Positions 62,371 to 64,000 of a stretch of DNA of 64,000 nt are shown here, one piece after another. A program made the position numbers and the translations under genes. The notes beneath the pieces are model-generated. The model made no database searches and was not told the DNA's origin. It worked only from the letters and a program-made list of their open reading frames with translations. The stretch comes from Ascarosepion bandense. Taxonomy: Eukaryota; Mollusca; Cephalopoda; Sepiida; Sepiidae. The stretch spans positions 6,021,501 through 6,085,500 of the forward strand of contig JBBBDQ010000330.1 in NCBI GenBank assembly GCA_037127315.1, written 5' to 3'. Every line of letters starts with the position of its first letter. Position 1 is the stretch's first letter.

Positions 62371-62631
62371 CTAGTATTTTTTTAACGAAATTTTCCTGTC
62401 AAAAAGCCGAGGAATTATAGAGAAGAGCTCATCCGAACAGTTACCATGAAAGTACTGATAGAAAGACACAGGGGGCAACATTACAGTGGTGGGTAAAGTA
62501 ATGGCTTAGGGGTCATATTGTCCGTTATCTTGACCACATAAACACTCCAGCGTAAACGGTACTGAAGTACCAAAAATTCTATACTGGAAGATGGACTGCG
62601 TCCGAGGATGAAATATTTACATGTGTGTGTG
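62371..62631. other. Short unassigned interval
   Basis: Contains the second copy of the short repeat noted at 61040; no gene recognised. Confidence 0.35.
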
Positions 62632-62803
62632 TCGGTCAGTCAAGTGCCGCACGTGATACACGCTTGGGTGATCATGTCTCTTTCAATCTATGACTGACTA
62701 GGCAGAAGATTTTAACGCAATAGGTTTCCATTTCTTTCTGCGGTAGACTGGTTGCCAACCAACGTTTTAGAACCCAATGTGTCCTGCTATTCAATCCTTT
62801 TAA
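62632..62803 (-). mobile_element. SINE-A copy, tail and body only
   Basis: GTCAGTCAAGTGCCGCACGT to CAATGTGTCCTGCTATTCAA. It ends five bases before the next copy starts. Confidence 0.88.
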
Positions 62804-62808
62804 CCAAA

Positions 62809-63082
62809 TCAGTCAGTTACGTACCATACGTGATACTCGCTTGGGCGATCATGTCTCTTTCGATCTGGGCAGAAGATTTTCCCGCACTAGATTTTCATTT
62901 CTTTCTGCTTTAGACTGGTTGCCAACCAAGACTATAGAACCCAGTCTGTCCTTCTAATTTTCCCATAGCTGGAGGGGAAGAGATGGATTAATATCTTTCC
63001 CAAGAGTATTTTTGCGCGTAAGTGAATTCAACTAGAATTCGAACTCGGCTCTACGATTCCCCATTCCATACACCACAACGTA
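62809..63082 (-). mobile_element. SINE-A copy, near full length
   Basis: AAATCAGTCAGTTACGTACC through the body to box B (GAATTCGAACTCGGCTC read reversed) and a degraded head (CCATACACCACAACG) near 63080. Tandem with 62632-62803 in the same orientation. Confidence 0.9.
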
Positions 63083-63904
63083 CATAGGTGTGTGTATGCA
63101 AGCAAAGCATAACGCATTGATTTTTTTTGTCGATAAATGCCTAAATGAAACATGATTAATTGATAGCGCAATAGATAGGCAGACAGAAGGGAACATTTTT
63201 TTAAATATTTGTCAGCACCTCCATTCTAAGACACTTATTTCTGTTCATAACTGAAATTAATGTTATGGCTAGTAGCCAGAACCTCAGGAAACGAACGATG
63301 CAATCAAGCTGTCCATTATTTTCTTGTCTTCTTAGAAATACAAGCAATTAGCGTGTCACACTCTCTTATTAGTAAGAGCGGAAAAAATCGAACGACGACA
63401 AGGGATTTTGATTCTGACTTGACAAATGGTCACGTATTCTCCTCCCTCCGATGTTAGCCAATCGACCACTTTATTGTGTAGTTCCGTCGCCTGGCGTCGG
63501 TTGCTTAAAACATGGCCGCCCAATATTGAATCTCCCTTCTTTAGAGACAAACACAAAGACACTTAACGAAAACACCTGGAAGTTGTTTATTCTTTTCCCC
63601 CATTTTTTTTTTTTTACTAGAACCTTTGTTTTTTCTTCTTCAAAAATCAAATCGTATGAATAATCCTCTTATATATTAAACCATTCACGTATATAACGTT
63701 TAAGCACGTGTGTGTGTACGTGTGTCACTGACATTTAGTCTCCTCTTGATTTAGATTAATTTTTTGTTTGTGTAATATTAACTTGAGTCATTCTATTTTT
63801 GTTTATGAAATGTATTCTTCAAAATAATATGAATAATATTATATTTTAATTTAATAATATTTATATTTATGTTATAATATGCTACTTAATGTTGGTTGGC
63901 ATCT
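63083..63904. other. No recognisable gene
   Basis: AT-rich. Overlapping frames of 65-70 codons on both strands around 63260-63663 are unrecognised. CATGGCCGCCC at 63511-63521 is a YY1-like site on -. A GT tract lies near 63705. Confidence 0.4.
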
Positions 63905-64000
63905 TGGCTTCAGTCACTTTCCCATGCTGTAACGCAACTTCCCTCTGCCTTTTCTATACATATTTTCATGGTAGTTGTTCTGATGACCTTTCGTCTTTGG
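63905..64000 (+). mobile_element. LINE C-terminal region, runs off the window (jockey/CR1-like)
   Basis: CTTCCCTCTGCCTTTTCTAT, ACATATTTTCATGGTAGTTG and TCTGATGACCTTTCGTCTTT parallel 27300-27365 (VASLCLFYKYFHGFCSDELRSL). The rest would lie beyond base 64000. Confidence 0.7.

Overview
The window looks like repeat-rich, gene-poor intergenic (or deep intronic) DNA from a metazoan, most likely a cephalopod mollusc such as an octopus. That guess rests on overall character: AT-rich sequence, many (TA)n/(CA)n tracts, several tRNA-derived SINE families, and a mixture of non-LTR, Penelope-like, Tc1/mariner, hAT-like and Helitron remnants. No host protein-coding gene could be recognised. Nearly all open reading frames are chance frames, frames through minisatellites, or pieces of transposon proteins.

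Layout. 0.3-3.5 kb is one long polypyrimidine minisatellite in three sequence blocks (38-39 bp units, roughly 80 in all). 3.5-20 kb is a mosaic: an endonuclease/RT-type LINE split by a smaller repeat (3.6-5.0 kb), SINEs of three families (called A, B and C here), a foldback element (7.6-7.8 kb), Penelope-like (PLE) and R2-type (restriction-like endonuclease) retrotransposon fragments (11-15 kb), a 0.75-kb repeat (16.6-17.3 kb) with a second copy at 50.5-51.2 kb, and a canonical-looking hammerhead ribozyme (17.9 kb). 20.1-22.9 kb is a full-length mariner interrupted by a complete Tc1-type element with TIRs, inner repeats and TA duplications. 23-35 kb carries more SINE-A copies, LINE 3' ends, a degenerate long LINE (30.3-31.6 kb), a hAT-like scrap and a strand-biased RNA hairpin (26.3 kb). 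35.7-38.5 kb is a decayed PLE split by a Tc1-like fragment. 39.9-40.7 kb holds the one long uninterrupted transposon ORF (272 aa, zinc knuckle plus PD-(D/E)XK-like endonuclease). 43-64 kb continues the mosaic, with a 5S rRNA-derived sequence (47.4 kb), a near-perfect 41-bp-arm hairpin between direct repeats (48.4 kb), a CpG-rich ORF with a good splice donor (51.7 kb), a Helitron (56.6-57.0 kb) and a second, extremely homogeneous 37-bp minisatellite (57.7-58.1 kb).

How the parts relate. The elements are nested and mostly dead: repeat E in a LINE, Tc1 in mariner, a Tc1-like fragment in a PLE, a Helitron and LINE tail in another PLE. LINE copies are mainly 3' fragments, as expected from 5'-truncated retrotransposition. 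SINE-A shares a short, equally spaced end motif with the most abundant LINE, which may be its mobilising partner. Family assignments come from recognising protein motifs and from comparing copies inside this window; no database search was possible.
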